Notes under the pieces: model-generated
Told to the model about the DNA's origin: nothing
The model's database searches: none
What the model saw: only the letters and a program-made list of their open reading frames with translations
Program-made: the position numbers and the translations under genes
NCBI GenBank assembly: GCA_009602725.1
Contig: WELB01000090.1
Span: 1-31,614 of the forward strand
DNA from: Spirogloea muscicola
Taxonomy: Eukaryota; Streptophyta; Zygnematophyceae; Spirogloeales; Spirogloeaceae
Length of the DNA stretch: 31,614 nt
Direction of reading: 5' to 3'
Shown here: piece after piece, positions 20,101 to 31,614 of the stretch
Position numbering within the stretch: position 1 is the first letter of the stretch
Layout: every line of letters begins with the position of its first letter

Positions 20101-23100
20101 CAGAGCGCTCCACGCTGCTGGAGTCGCTCTTCAGAGTGTCCAGGAGCCAAGGAACGATGTCGCTGAAGCTCTCCTCCCCCATGTTCTGCATCAGCGAGCC
20201 CAGGGCCTTTGATGCCACGGCCCTGCAATCTGGGATTGGGTCCACAAGCACCTAAGAAGTTGCAGGAGTAGCGGTTCTTTAGTGTCATAATTGTTGTACT
20301 TGCAGTTGTTACACATAAACCATCAATCAATGCGCATGCAATGGCATTTGCATCGGGCTCATTTGTCTATTCTGACAATACGCATCCAACCAAAGGCTTC
20401 AAAGCATATATGCTACTTATCTAGTCATTGATAATGAAATTGTCCAGTGACACACTTGACAACCCAGAAGGTCAGCTCATGGGAGCTTCATGAATATCAG
20501 CTTGGTACCTTCTTGAGCTCTGGCAGGAGAAGCTGGAGATACGGCAACATGTCCTTGGGCTCTGTGACCAGAGAGCACATGTTGCCAACAATTTGAGCAG
20601 CCTTCTTCTTGGTCTCGGCGCTCCTCTCCCTCAACCCACGATGCACGATGGGCACGACGAGTGCAAGCGATGGCGCGTCGACTGAGTTCACAAAGGTTGT
20701 CTGCAAAAGTTCACTCAAGGTATCCAAATCAGGCATCCTCCTTGAACTCTCATGTGAACCCATTGCCTGATCTGGAGGCAGCTAGCAACAATGGTGCTGC
20801 ATGTGTCTTGGAAGCTCTGGCAGTAAAGAATTGGACCTGTAAAAGGAGGTCAAGAGACTCCTTCGTGTGCTCATTTGGGCTGGCAATGCCGACCAAGAGG
20901 GTTGGCACAAGGGCAGCAATCTCGGGATTCTTGACTACACCTCCTACCTGGAAGTAGCACAGTAGTCCTGCAGTTAGTGCTTAACAATGAGAGCTGGCCG
21001 TTTTGACTTGACAGCTGATAGTCATTACGCGCTGAAGTGTCTGGCTATACAGGAGCAGCTAACTATGTGCTTTTCCAGTAGGTGAAATATGTGCCTAGTT
21101 ACATGAGGTGTACACTACCAAAGCAAGTGCTTTGAGCCGAGCGGCCATCTGCGGCACAACCTGTTGCAGCGCTAATTGAGCTGCCGTCTGCACCTTGGGA
21201 TGAGTGTCTGTCAAAACCTGAGATAACAGCAGCAACAACAACTTTAAATTACTCCTTTTGCACCTCAACCAAAACGCATTTCAATCAGCCTGCAGCATCC
21301 TCTGTTGAGTGAAGGTGCGGAGCAACACATATCCTCCCTAGCAAGAAGCATGTGGAATGTACTCAGTCGTACATCAAGTTGAGCATAAAGGTCAGAACCT
21401 CTGTAAGATTAGGGACAATGGTGGGCAGGCATTGACCAAGCTGTCTCGGCGCGCAATACGCCATGGCTCCCAGCAGCTGCACACTCCCTTGCTTTGTCCT
21501 CCAGGCCTTGTCAGTCAGACCCTGCAAGAGGAAGAAAAAATTAGCACTTTCAGCTTACGATTGCTGTGCTGCTTGCAGTGCCATGCATTGCCATTGACGA
21601 TATATACGAGTAGCATACGCGTTGAAGTCATGCAAATGTCCAGCAACCAGCTGCACAGCGTTTACAGAGGCCAACCAAGCCCAGGTTGGCTTGCCTTGAG
21701 CAGAGCTGGGAGGAGGAGCTTGACTCCCTGGGGGCTGAGCTGGGCCATAATGGCGCGAGATGCACCCTCGGCAGCCTCGCGCACGGCGGCCACCCCATCA
21801 GAGAATGCGCCGAGCAACAACGGGAGGACGTGGATGACATACCTGACACAAACAAACAATCGTCCTATATTGAATGACAAGCTCTGCGTTAGTAGCCCAA
21901 AGTCATCCTGCTGTTTGGGAGATGCCTGGATTTAACCAACTTCCACATGTCAGGTGGCAAATGCGAAACGCGTCCAAGGAGGTGGACTTTCACAATTGGT
22001 GGTCTAACCGCTAAGTACTATAAGTTCTGATTATGCAAGAACAAGGTCTAGGCTGCTTTGTAAGTCCTTTCTCAAACTTGAAGAACGTCGTGCAGGGCTT
22101 ACGGCTCGAAAAGGCGGCCCATCTTCTCACTCAGGCACTCGAGGCCAAAGAGCGCTCCTTCCCTCGCCCTGGGAGAATGTCTGGACATTATGTTGGCACA
22201 AGCAAACAACAAGTCAAATGGACACTCATTTCCTTCACTGCTGTGACATCTGTGCCTTTCTACAGAGCCTCTCAGCACATGTAGAAATGCACAAAATTTT
22301 CACTGTCTTCCTAAGGCCCCTTTGAATTTGTAAGCAGGAGTGACTACCTTAGCTAGCTTCCTAGCTTTATTACTGTGAGCAGGAACGTACTTGTCCTCCA
22401 AGCCCTGCTTCAGAGAGTCAATGACCCCCAGAGCTTTAACTGATGGCAATCCGAGGCCCTTGATCACCCCCGCCAGGCCAAAGGCAGCGCCCTTCCGCTC
22501 CGCGTATTTGTCGCTGGTCATGAGCCTCTGGAGGAGTCGGCTGACCAGCAGCGTTGACTGATCCTATCACATGAATGTCACACTATTGCATCATCATAAC
22601 CGGAAATGACCAGGCTGCCAGAGGTACAGATTCATGTCAACCTAGGATAACGAGAAGACAGTCCATCTAAAGACTTGCAGGCTCAAGGGCTTAACGGTGT
22701 TCATGAGCCCTTATATTAAACTCATCAAACAGCAAATCGTGATATATAACACATCCATTCACAACCAAGGTCTCCAATGAGTCTACAATCCACTAACCTT
22801 CTGCATTTCCATAAGCGGCGGCAAGCAGTCAGAGACCGCCCGCTGGACGGCCTCAGATGGTGTGTTGAGGACCTCGAGCAGCCGCTCGATGATCGATTCA
22901 ACCTTCGCTTCGTCCTACATTGTTACAACCAACAAGCAATCCATCACCTACCACAAGCTCGACATCCTGAGCCATGCAGTTATATTCTAATTGATCTGTA
23001 AGACACCGTGCAACTTGCAAGATGACTCCAAGTGACTTCATACATAACAGTCAGCAGACTCAATCTTTGCTCCGTCCTCCATTGTCATAACAACAGGCTT

Positions 23101-26100
23101 TGCATCATTTCAGGTTCTAATCCAACAATCCAGACACTTTACACTTCAACATCTGCAAAAATCAGCAGGTGGAGGAGCACAGACAGGGCACTGGAGAAGT
23201 CAGCGTACAGAGGTCAGATGCTTTGCAAGGGCTCCCAGGAATACCACGACCCCTTCTCGCACTAGATCGTACCGCTGCTCATCAGCTGCCTGAATGCAGG
23301 TGCCAAGTGGGTCTGGGGCTAAAACAGCGAGGCCACTCAGGCCGCCTGAGGTGCTGGCAAAAGCATAGCTTTGCACATGTGTGGATACAGAGCAAGCAGT
23401 CATGCATAGTACTGAGCAAGCGAGTAGTATGCAGGAAAGTTCAGCTTTTGAAGAGCATCTAAATGATTGACAGGAAGTCAATTAGTCAATACAAGTGGTG
23501 CACAGACCTTCTTGTCCAAGTAATTCTCAAAGATTGGAAGCAGCACAGAGGCGTGTTCCTTGCCATGGCGGTCGATAATTGCCACGCCTGCATTCACCAT
23601 CCTCAGCCTCACGTCCAGCAGGGGATCAGCCTGCACCCTCCACGAATGCAGATGGGCTTAAGGCATCTGCTACTTTACAAGTCCATACCATCCTCTTGTA
23701 TACCTGACATGCAGATGATATCTGCATCTAGTAAGATGTGCTCGTTGGCCTTCTCCTCAAGTCAACATGATGCAACAATCTCAAGATGCCGCAAAAACGT
23801 CTTTTCTTGCAACAAGGATACAAATTCTGGTGCACTGCTACATGTATAAGTACCTCTTCTGGTAGTCCTACTTACCATCATAAAGATGCTACCTTGCATA
23901 TAGGGAAGCCCATCACTTAAGCCGTCCACACAATGTAAAGATAATTACAAGGTTCTGGCTAGGATGGCTACAAAGTAGAGACGGCAATGCCCACCAGAGC
24001 TCTTGAGATGAGGAAGGTCGCAACCACTGGCAGGTCTCGTGAGGTGATAACATCTGCAGCTTCCTTCAATGCCAGTCCAACACCTTCCCTCGTAGCCCAG
24101 GCGGGCTCGCGTCGGCCTGTCGCAGACTCGAGCTGCATCGACGCCGCAGCTTGCGTGTACAGTGCAAACAGGGCAGACAGAGTTTCCTGCCAGGCAATGT
24201 ACGCAAACTTGCTGTCAGCACCATGTTGGCTTTGGAACGTGTGCACTTCTGCAAAGATTGACAACTATTCCCTTTATTGTTTTTTCTTACTTTCAGCCTG
24301 TATTAGGTTTAAACAGACCCCATAACACGAGTATGACTAGACCGGTTATACACTTCCACTGTTGAGAGGGACTCTGTAGCATAAGCACAGTACACACCAG
24401 ACATCCTTGAAGCTGTTATGACTACAGCCCCCCTGCTTTGCGGCAGTATCGCTTATCAGGAATATAGTTTGGGATGAAGACTGGAGGTAGAGGGCTCAGG
24501 CTTTGGTAGTCAGCATATAGGGTCAGAGCTTGATGTTGCTGCGAGTACAACCTGCACGGTTGTGGGCTGCTCATCCATTGCGGCAGCCAGAGCACGCGCC
24601 GCGGCCATTCGCACGTCCAGGTGAGCGTGTGCCAAGGCTGCCACAAGCCTGGGGGCATAGTCAGGGCCTAGCTCGTGCCGATACATGTCCCAGAGGACCT
24701 CCGCGGCCTCCACATTGTGCTGCAAATATCCAAGCAGCTGCTCTTCTCAGACGAGCGACATAACTAAGTCGTGAGAGAAATTGACATGTATTATACAAAT
24801 TTATTGTCTTAGTATATGAGAAGAGTAGGTAGCCCTGTTTGGCCAGACTTAGCAAGCAGTGATCTGATAATGAAGTTATAATGTTGAAGGGTCACTTCAA
24901 TCATCAGAAAGTTGTCAAACTTCAGTCTCAGGCAATGTACCTCCTCGGGGTCATGTAGGGCCAGCCACAGTGCTGTTGTAATGGCAGGGTCCTCAGCAAC
25001 CTTCCCCTGGCGTAGAGCAGGCACAAGGCTGGCGGCGTCCAGGCAAGCGCCTCGCACGTGCTCTTTCTCCGCGTACACTCCCTCCAGGACCTGAGCGACT
25101 TGGTGTAAATAAGAAATTATCGATACCCTGATGGAAATATGGCCGAGAAAGCAACAACATTTTGAGGGTCCCAATGGTCCAGAAGCACAGGTGTCACATC
25201 ACAAGGCTATGTTGGGTCCGAGAGACCTGCCTAGCAAATCTAGCAACAATATGTAATAACATTGGAGAACGGGCAGCATGACACAATCAAGAGGTCTTGG
25301 GATGCAACAAGCAACGACCACAGCGTATGTGCAGACTTCGCTTCAATGCACTACCTTAAGCAACTCGTATGTCTGGACGCCCCTGCAAAGCTCCCGCAGA
25401 ATTGGCAGCACGCGGTCTTGATAGAGGGGGATGCAGCCTAGCACATGGTACAGCACCTGCAGCAGCAGCACGTCAGCTAAACCTTCAGAAGCCTGTCAGC
25501 TGGTGATGAGTTCGCATTGTTGAGGATGTTCTGGAAGAGGCTAAAGATCGATAAAGCAAGCTCCATTTCCACAGGCCATGTGCTGCTTACAGATAGCATC
25601 CGTGGCCGGGGGAGGGTCATGGTGGGTGCGGTGTGCAGCCACATGACACCAAGGAGGTCGTCGTGGAGGCGCGTCTTGTAATTGGCTTTCAGTATGACCT
25701 CCACTATCTGCACCAGCAGTTAATTCCAGTGGCTCAGTGCAAGTCATCAGCAATTTGACCGACGAGGACTCGGAGACCCAAGTTGAACCATGATTAAGAA
25801 CATGCAGACTTCTTGTTGTACAGATCTGGACATAAATGTCACATAAATGTCACACAAGTGTCAGTGTGGATATTGGAGCTGACGGGGAAGACGAAGCCAA
25901 ACGTTGGCGAAGGCAGGGGCCCGCTGCGGCAGCACAGCAGGAGGCCCTGCACGACACGCTCCACGAGACCCAGGTCCTCGCTGCGCTGCTCCACAGCACC
26001 ATCATCCTCTGGGTTTGGGACGAAGGCGGCGGCGGCGGGCCGCCGGATGCGGAGCTCCTGGAGGACAGTCTCTGAGGCCGTAGCTACCATGCGGATGGCA

Positions 26101-29100
26101 GATGCCAGGTCCGCTGCCAAACGGCGCAGTGGCGCAATCACGCAGCGGGCCAGCCGCGTGACTGCCTCATAGGCGGCGCCGCCCACGAGCGGGGACGTCA
26201 ACATGGGCAGCACAAAGTCCACCTGGCAGGCCGAAAGTAGCAACGTGATCCTGTATTACACTAAAGACTGCAATGTAGCCAGCTTTGCAAAGTGCAGAAT
26301 GCTCAGACACAATGTCAGCATGCTCTGTAAGTGCATGGTCATTACCAGCTCAGGAAGGTGATCATGGGCGAAATCAGGATTAGCAGCAGCCGCCTGGCCC
26401 AACGTGTCCAGCACCAACTCCCACCTCAGCTTCAGCTCCCGCATCTGCGCCCGCAGCGCCGCCTCCTCACGCAGCTGTGCCTGCCGCGCTTCCTCCTTCC
26501 CGTCTGCTGGCGGCAGATTGCAAGGTCGTCACGATGCCTCGTCAATCACTTGCCTCACTTTCTAACGTGGTTGTCAGATTTTGCTTACGTACGAGCATTA
26601 CCAGGACCAACTTGCGCCTTACTTTTCAATGAAATTGTGTGGGTTTGCTTAAATCTGAGACGTATTTAGCATCCAGGTCCAGAGGCACGCCTGTTTTTCG
26701 TGCAGGTTTGGGCCCTTCCTTCCGGCTCGTTTTATCAGCGTCCTTCTTGCTCTTGCTAGGAGCCAGCAGGGCCTCTTGCTTGTGGGGTACTGCCACCTGC
26801 AGCACGGATCTTGCAGTGAGCAGTCTTAGACAATGGTCCACCAAAGATGGTTGCCGCTCTGCATTACTTCGTCAAGGACATTGAAGCTCTTCCAGCAGAG
26901 CTGGAAGTTGACAACTCAAGTATAAATAGCGGATGCTAGAATTGATAGACGCCATTGCAGCCAATGTATGGGGGTGCCTCTGACTCAAGCACATACTCAG
27001 CAACCACGTGGTCTGAAGGGGTTTGAAGGGGCGGGACGTGCAAGTGCGTACCGGCTGCTCGTCAACGCTGTCATACATGCGAAAGCGGCCGCGTGCTTGG
27101 CGAATGTTGCGGTCTTGCCGGACTTCTGCTACGTAGATCCCAGTGTCAGATGACAGCGTGTCATCTGGCGTATTGTACACCTGCAGTACACCAGCGCTCA
27201 GTGGTGGGTCAGTGTGTAAGCACGCAGCGCCCATGTTGGAAAAGAAGACTGCCAGAGTACAAGCGTCATGTTCTTAAAGTGTCTCATCGTGAGGAGCATG
27301 ACAAGAAGTGAGATTTATGACTCAGGGTTAGGTACTGGCGTTGGAGCAATAAGTAAAGCACCGCACATCTAGGCTGGACAATATGCTAGCAAGAGCGAGC
27401 ATAAGAACAAGCATACTCTCCATACCAGAAGGTCGTACTCAGTAAGGCTGTCGTGGCCCTCTTTGTCACTCAGCTCCTGCAGACCCTGCTCACAAGTCAT
27501 GAGGTGCTGCAATGAGTCAGCCGTGCACAATCTGTTGTCGGCCAGGGGCAAAGAGTTACTGGTCCTATTGCATAAGAGCAACATAGTCAGTGAATGTTGT
27601 CATCCAATGAAGTTGAGCACGGCTTGCCTCTAAGTGAGTCATAATTGGTGGAAAACAGCCAACAAGAGATGATTTTCTGCCACAGGCAAACAAGAAATAT
27701 CTAAGACATGCACGCCAGCATTGGAGCAAGGCTGCAAATAGTGCTGCCAGCCAGCGCACTAGGCGCGTGGACAGCCTACCTTGAAGAGCCCTGCATACAA
27801 ATCAGCAGGTATTGCCCGCATCACGGATGCAATTGCCGCTACGGCTGCCCAGGCCTCTGCGGGCCTCGGGCTCAGCAGTCCAATGGAGCCCAGCAGGATC
27901 TGCACCAACCGCAGCCGCAACAATATAGAAAAGTGCCAGTACCAGCACCGATGGCCGAATTCCTCAAGTGAAGGTGGTTGCCCTTTTTAATCAGGCCATC
28001 GAACTACGAAGAAGAAGCCTTTATATCAAGTGAAAGGGCGAGCAGTAACTGCCGGTGAAGGGCCAACATGACACAAGTATCTGACGGGGCATTTAGGGAA
28101 GGCTAGGCAAATTGAAAGCCCAATCCGTGACTACTATGACCTCAGATACGACCGCTAATCCTCAACTCTCATCCTCGATAGTGTGGAGCCTCATGCAAGA
28201 CCCCCTGGAGGCAGCAGCTTGTGCTCAGCCAGGGCGACAGGCAGCCTCCCGCAAGCCTGGGCGTTGATCTGTGTGGCAGTGCTTGGCCGCCAGCGGCGTG
28301 CCTAGACCGGCAGGCAGGAAAACTACGCCACAGGCACGCACATGCCCTTGCTCTTCCAAATATGGCTAACACAGCTATGATTCAGAGACTCGCAATCAAG
28401 TCGCAAAGCTATCCCTGGACACGACCTGCCCTTGAGAAGTATGGGTCCATATTACCTGTAGTGTGTCAACTCCATGGTCCTGTGCATTAAATCTCAAGTG
28501 GCATGACTAAGAGAAAGCCACATGGCTGACAATGCGTTGTCCGCTGCGATGCCATTGCACGAGCTGCCACACTAAAGCACAGCTTGGCACTTGATGGACC
28601 ACAGCACCGCTTTCCTCTGGGTGGGCAGACTGACCGCGGCCGCACCAGTGTGCTGCGAGCGCGGCTAATTAGCCACCGGTAGACAGATGTTGGCTAATCG
28701 CAGCCCTGGCCTCACATTAAGAGCCGGGGCGTCTGCCATTGGAAAGCGTTGGCGCCTTGGTGGAAGAACGCACCTTGCAGACGAGGGCTGGGTCTGAGGC
28801 CAGGCTCACATGCGGGTCAGCCCCTTGCATCCGCAAGCTCTTCCTCAGTGCCTGGCTTGGAATGGGAATCAGAACAATGATAAGCATCATGAAGCATTCA
28901 CCACTGGTATTGGATTCACCTTGCATTTGCAGAGGCTCAGCAACTGACAGCCTGCTGGCTTAGGCAAAGGAACTCAGACCCTGTTTCAACTTATTCCAAT
29001 GGCTGATTAGCTTGGCAGAATGTCGACAGCGACAGGCATGGCAGGGCAGCCTGTCACACTTAAAAAGAGGTGCACTAATGCGGTCGACTGATTGGCTGCA

Positions 29101-31614
29101 GCTGTATTAAGGACTGGAGCAGAAAAACCTCAGTGAGGACAACATATGTCTGGAGGTACTTATGAGAGCTGCCCTGTTTATAGAAGAGCCTCAAGACTGC
29201 TGCACACTTGTGACCGTCGAGAAGTATGATATGAAGGGTCAGGAGATTCTATTCAGAGGTGATAGAGAAATGCAGCCATAGTAGCAATTTAGCAATAGTT
29301 ACATGCAGGAGGTGAGGCGGGGGTACCTGCCAGACACGGCCGCGGGAGCTGGCAGCAGCGACGCATGGGTGGTGGGCAGCCAACAGGGCGCGCGCGCAGG
29401 AGACGGGCGAGGCTGCCAATGCTGCTGCCGGCGCGGCAGCCACTGTGAGCAGCGCCCGTGCGACAAGATTGGGCGATGGCGGCGCCGCCACTGCAGCGGC
29501 GGCGCTGCTGCCGCTGCTCTCCTCCTTGCCATCATCAGTGGCCGAGCCCGCCGCCTGCCGTCGCTCCTCCAGCAGAGGCAGCCAGGCGATGACGGCCTCC
29601 AGGAGCGCTACTGCCTGGCGCTTGCCCACGCCCGCGGCCATGGCTGCTGCCGCACGCCGCACCTCCCACGACGAGTGCCACAGCAGGCTCGCTCCCAGCT
29701 GCACGCATGCTCCACCACAGCAGATCTGCGTCCTGCCGTTAGCTCACAGCACAGCGACCAACGAGAGCTGTCCCCACACAGCCATCGTGCAAGCGAGCGA
29801 CCGCGAGTGCGTGCCTGGAAGAGGTCGCTGGCGCCAGCCGCATTCTCCGCCACCCTTCACCATGCAGGTCGGGTCAGCCGCGCTTGTGGGCACCGTCAGT
29901 GGGAGCTTGCGGCCAGGGCATGCATTGAGCGGCAGATGTTTGCTGAAGCATTGGCGTGATTGTCACAGAGACTTCTGGACTGTATTCAGCATGTACTTAA
30001 GTTGTAGTGTCAAGACTACTGCCATCATCCAAACAGATATCTCCTAGAAGAGTGTAGCAAAGAGTGTGTGGAGGCTTCGAAACATGCTTCAGCTGCTTTC
30101 ACCTGCTTGAGTGCTGCATCAGGATGACAGTCACGAGCTCCACAAGCACCGGTGCCTCCTCCAGCAGAAGCTTGGCGGCCTGTGGCAACAGTGGCAGCGG
30201 CCGGTGTCAAGCTGAAGCTTCGTGACTGCAGGCGATGGAGTATGTCAAACAAGGCCACTGCTGGCAGTGCGGTGGGTGCTCACGGCGGCCTGCGAGAGCA
30301 GCGGCGACTCCTTCTGAAGCGCCAGCTGCCACACGCGCTCCTTGGCCAGCTTCTCATCTGCGCTGACGGGCTGCCCTCAGAGGCGGTAGTGGCCAGCACA
30401 GCACATGTGGGCGCACACGAGGTATAAGAGCGCCCAGGAGAGGAGGAGGAGGCGGGGTGCTCACGGGAACACGGAGAGTCAGGAGACGCGAGGAGATGGA
30501 GTGGAGAGAGGAAGCGAGGCTCGCACCAACAGCAGCGTCGGATGCCGCCATGCGCACGAGCAGGAGGAGCGCGAGCACGCCGTCCAGCCGCTGCGTGGGC
30601 TTGGCGGCGCCTGCCTTCACGAGCGCCAGCAGGCTGCCTGCCAGAGGACCGCACTGCAAGCCCCCACATTTGACAGCTGCGGATGCTTCAGCAGGCACTG
30701 TTCTCTTCCACGCGCAACATGGGACGTCAACAGCCAGGCGACAGCATCCAACAGGCTTAAAGTCTAAAGAAAGGCGTCAGATTGGCCTTGGTTACTTATA
30801 GCATTAGTGGTCTTAAAAGCTCAAAGTAAGGGTTAAGAGATTCTGTTCCACAGTGTCTCACCGCTGATCGGAAGCTGTCGCTCTGGATCGCAGCGAGCAG
30901 GCTCTTGAGGTAGCCGCGCCGCACCAAGTCCTTCTCCTTGAGCCCATCGTTGTAGAAGGGCACCGCGGCGGCGGCGGCGGCCCCGCCTCCACGGGCCAAC
31001 CAGAGGCCCAGTGCAGCGATGACGGTCGACCGGGCCTCCTCGTTGGCTGCCGCCACTCGTGCCGCCACCCGATACATTAAGCTTTGCTGGCTCAATGCTT
31101 GCGGGATGCGGACCTGACTCTAGTGGAAATTGGTTTGCTGGGTGCAGAGCGAGGTGGGAGGGGGTAAGAAGAGGAGTGAGGAGGAAGGAGGAGGAAGAAG
31201 AGGGGGGCTGACTGAAGGCTCACCTTCACTGCGGTAGGCACCGAGGAGGTAAGCCGCTGTGCTCCCGGCACACTCCTGCGCCGTCGGGTCGTCATCGCCG
31301 CCGTCGTTGCCAGGCGCGCCTCTGGCTAGGGCGCCGAGTGCGGCGTACATGGCGGCGCGCTGAGTCGGCAGCGTGAGCTTGCCCTCGGACCCTGCAGCAC
31401 CTCGGGGGCGAGCTGCTCATCAGCCGGCCAGCCAGCAGGCCGCCGCTGGCAGCACTCTTGAGGGAGCTGTGGACTGACCTGCGAGCACGGCGCGGATGGC
31501 AGTGGCGCTGGCATCGAGGGCGCCGGCGCTGGCGCAGCGCGCGGCGAGGCCCCGCACGGCCGCCAGCGCCTCTGCGCGGCGGCCCGGCTCGGGCCGCCGG
31601 GCCTGCTGCAGTAT
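11745..31614 (-). CDS. GCN1: GCN1, eIF2-alpha kinase activator (HEAT-repeat protein), N-terminus beyond the window
   Basis: GCN1 rides on ribosomes, binds an ABCF partner (GCN20) and the RWD domain of the kinase GCN2, and lets GCN2 phosphorylate eIF2-alpha during amino-acid starvation or ribosome stalling. It acts in the cytosol. Plants call it ILITHYIA. I placed 55 exons (coordinates in the block entries that follow). All 54 junction phases agree and the total is 7,074 nt, giving 2,357 residues and a stop at 11745-11747. Residues follow plant GCN1 nearly end to end with few gaps. By that comparison about 290 N-terminal residues are missing, lost beyond the right edge rather than broken. Mean exon is about 129 bp and mean intron about 237 bp. 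Four introns start with GC (after 26691, 21695, 17552 and 13692). The gene appears intact and functional. Confidence 0.97.
14432..16442 (-). other. GCN1: GCN1 exons 42-48: GCN2 RWD-binding region
   Basis: Exons: 16328-16442, 16003-16116, 15666-15803, 15386-15508, 15176-15247, 14877-14989, 14432-14590. Markers: [64 protein letters not shown] and [18 protein letters not shown]. In yeast the matching part binds the RWD domain of GCN2. Intron 46 holds a diverged partial copy of exon 46, in frame with exon 47. Confidence 0.92.
16854..19865 (-). other. GCN1: GCN1 exons 31-41: HEAT repeats before the GCN2-binding region
   Basis: Exons: 19755-19865, 19419-19488, 19182-19260, 18955-19057, 18547-18717, 18199-18321, 17919-18032, 17552-17658, 17275-17326, 17006-17112, 16854-16913. 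Markers: [50 protein letters not shown], an acidic loop [16 protein letters not shown], and [19 protein letters not shown]. The intron after 17552 starts with GC (CAG|GCAACT), and the phase-2 Arg codon it splits fits the next exon. Confidence 0.93.
20078..22914 (-). other. GCN1: GCN1 exons 22-30: EF3-like HEAT region
   Basis: Exons: 22798-22914, 22391-22563, 22103-22168, 21695-21842, 21399-21521, 21161-21217, 20837-20947, 20509-20700, 20078-20251. This is the best-conserved part of the family: [67 protein letters not shown] and [17 protein letters not shown]. In yeast this segment resembles the HEAT domain of elongation factor 3 and is needed for GCN20 binding. The intron after exon 25 starts with GC (AAG|GCAAGC). 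Confidence 0.95.
23209..26222 (-). other. GCN1: GCN1 exons 14-21: central HEAT repeats
   Basis: Exons: 25884-26222, 25591-25707, 25355-25456, 24941-25090, 24552-24719, 23995-24186, 23508-23630, 23209-23289. Markers conserved with plants: [57 protein letters not shown] and [19 protein letters not shown]. All junctions here are phase 0. Confidence 0.92.
26346..26796 (-). other. GCN1: GCN1 exons 12-13: charged linker
   Basis: Exons 26691-26796 and 26346-26503. They encode a Lys/Arg/Glu-rich linker ([20 protein letters not shown], then [18 protein letters not shown]), likely helical, as at this place in plant GCN1. The only donor giving the right phase is CAG|GCGTGC after 26691, a GC-type donor. 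It is the weakest of the four GC donors. Confidence 0.8.
27052..31614 (-). other. GCN1: GCN1 exons 1-11: N-terminal HEAT region
   Basis: Exons: 31479-31614 (cut by the edge), 31224-31391, 30862-31046, 30527-30653, 30284-30357, 30103-30179, 29327-29732, 28774-28851, 27780-27899, 27426-27506, 27052-27180. Markers: [17 protein letters not shown] in exon 3, [12 protein letters not shown] in exon 4, [14 protein letters not shown] in exon 7, and SLTEYDLL of exon 10 running into [19 protein letters not shown] and GRFRMYDS of exon 11. All of these line up with plant GCN1. Exon 7 is extended by Ala/Ser/Gly-rich inserts. Intron 9 (27900-28773, 874 bp) is the longest, and I see nothing else in it. The N-terminal part of GCN1 is the ribosome-binding half in yeast. 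Confidence 0.9.

Noticed and set aside
28169-28372. Minus-strand frame in the longest GCN1 intron as a candidate exon
   Set aside because: Exons 8 and 9 already join in phase 0 with full alignment to plant GCN1, and this frame has no usable donor.
29880-29950. Possible extra GCN1 exon between exons 6 and 7
   Set aside because: Joining 30103 directly to 29732 (acceptor GGCAG) keeps the phase and gives the same length as plant GCN1, so no extra exon is needed.
31047-31130. Longer version of GCN1 exon 3 starting at an upstream AG
   Set aside because: The upstream AGs give the wrong phase after exon 2. The AG before 31046 gives a phase-correct join that aligns with plants.
1-31614. CRISPR arrays, rRNA, tRNA genes, bacterial operons or phage
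   Set aside because: No regularly spaced identical repeats, no rRNA core sequence and no cloverleaf with a proper T-loop were seen. Spliced genes show the DNA is nuclear eukaryotic.

Overview
The window reads as nuclear DNA of a photosynthetic green-lineage eukaryote, most likely a green microalga. The reasons are: spliced genes with short introns; a J-domain protein of the plastid J20 type; a GCN1 protein much closer to the plant form than to the fungal or animal form; degenerate plant-type CCCTAAA telomere-like repeats; and GC-rich alanine/proline/glycine low-complexity coding sequence. The species cannot be named from the sequence alone.

Layout. 1-489 is open, low-complexity and of uncertain meaning. 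542-1362 is a two-exon gene for a plastid DnaJ20-like co-chaperone, with a single unresolved base (N) just before it. 2011-2636 is a weak candidate for a small spliced gene whose putative intron holds telomere-like repeats. 2640-3600 is intergenic, with short palindromes and a direct repeat. About 3.6-11.03 kb is a dense island of transposon debris. It contains a broken non-LTR reverse transcriptase, two copies of its C-terminal zinc-finger/endonuclease region, a 185-bp insertion that splits the RT frame (with a near-identical copy 1.6 kb downstream), two large inverted repeats, three copies of a leader module with a GGGCTGGC hairpin, and eight copies of a module whose translation ends in (S)SDLxxLTRGY-stop.

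The rest, 11,745 to the right edge on the minus strand, is one gene: GCN1, the ribosome-associated HEAT-repeat activator of the eIF2-alpha kinase GCN2. I could place 55 exons. All phases agree and they give one open frame of 7,074 nt (2,357 residues plus stop). By comparison with plant GCN1, roughly the first 290 residues lie beyond the right edge. Four of the 54 introns start with GC rather than GT. The last intron has a U12-like donor. One exon of the GCN2-binding region has a diverged partial duplicate that could serve as an alternative exon.

The two host genes are unrelated housekeeping functions: plastid protein quality control, and cytosolic translational stress signalling. They do not form an operon or pathway. 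The transposon island between them is where the undescribed material lies.
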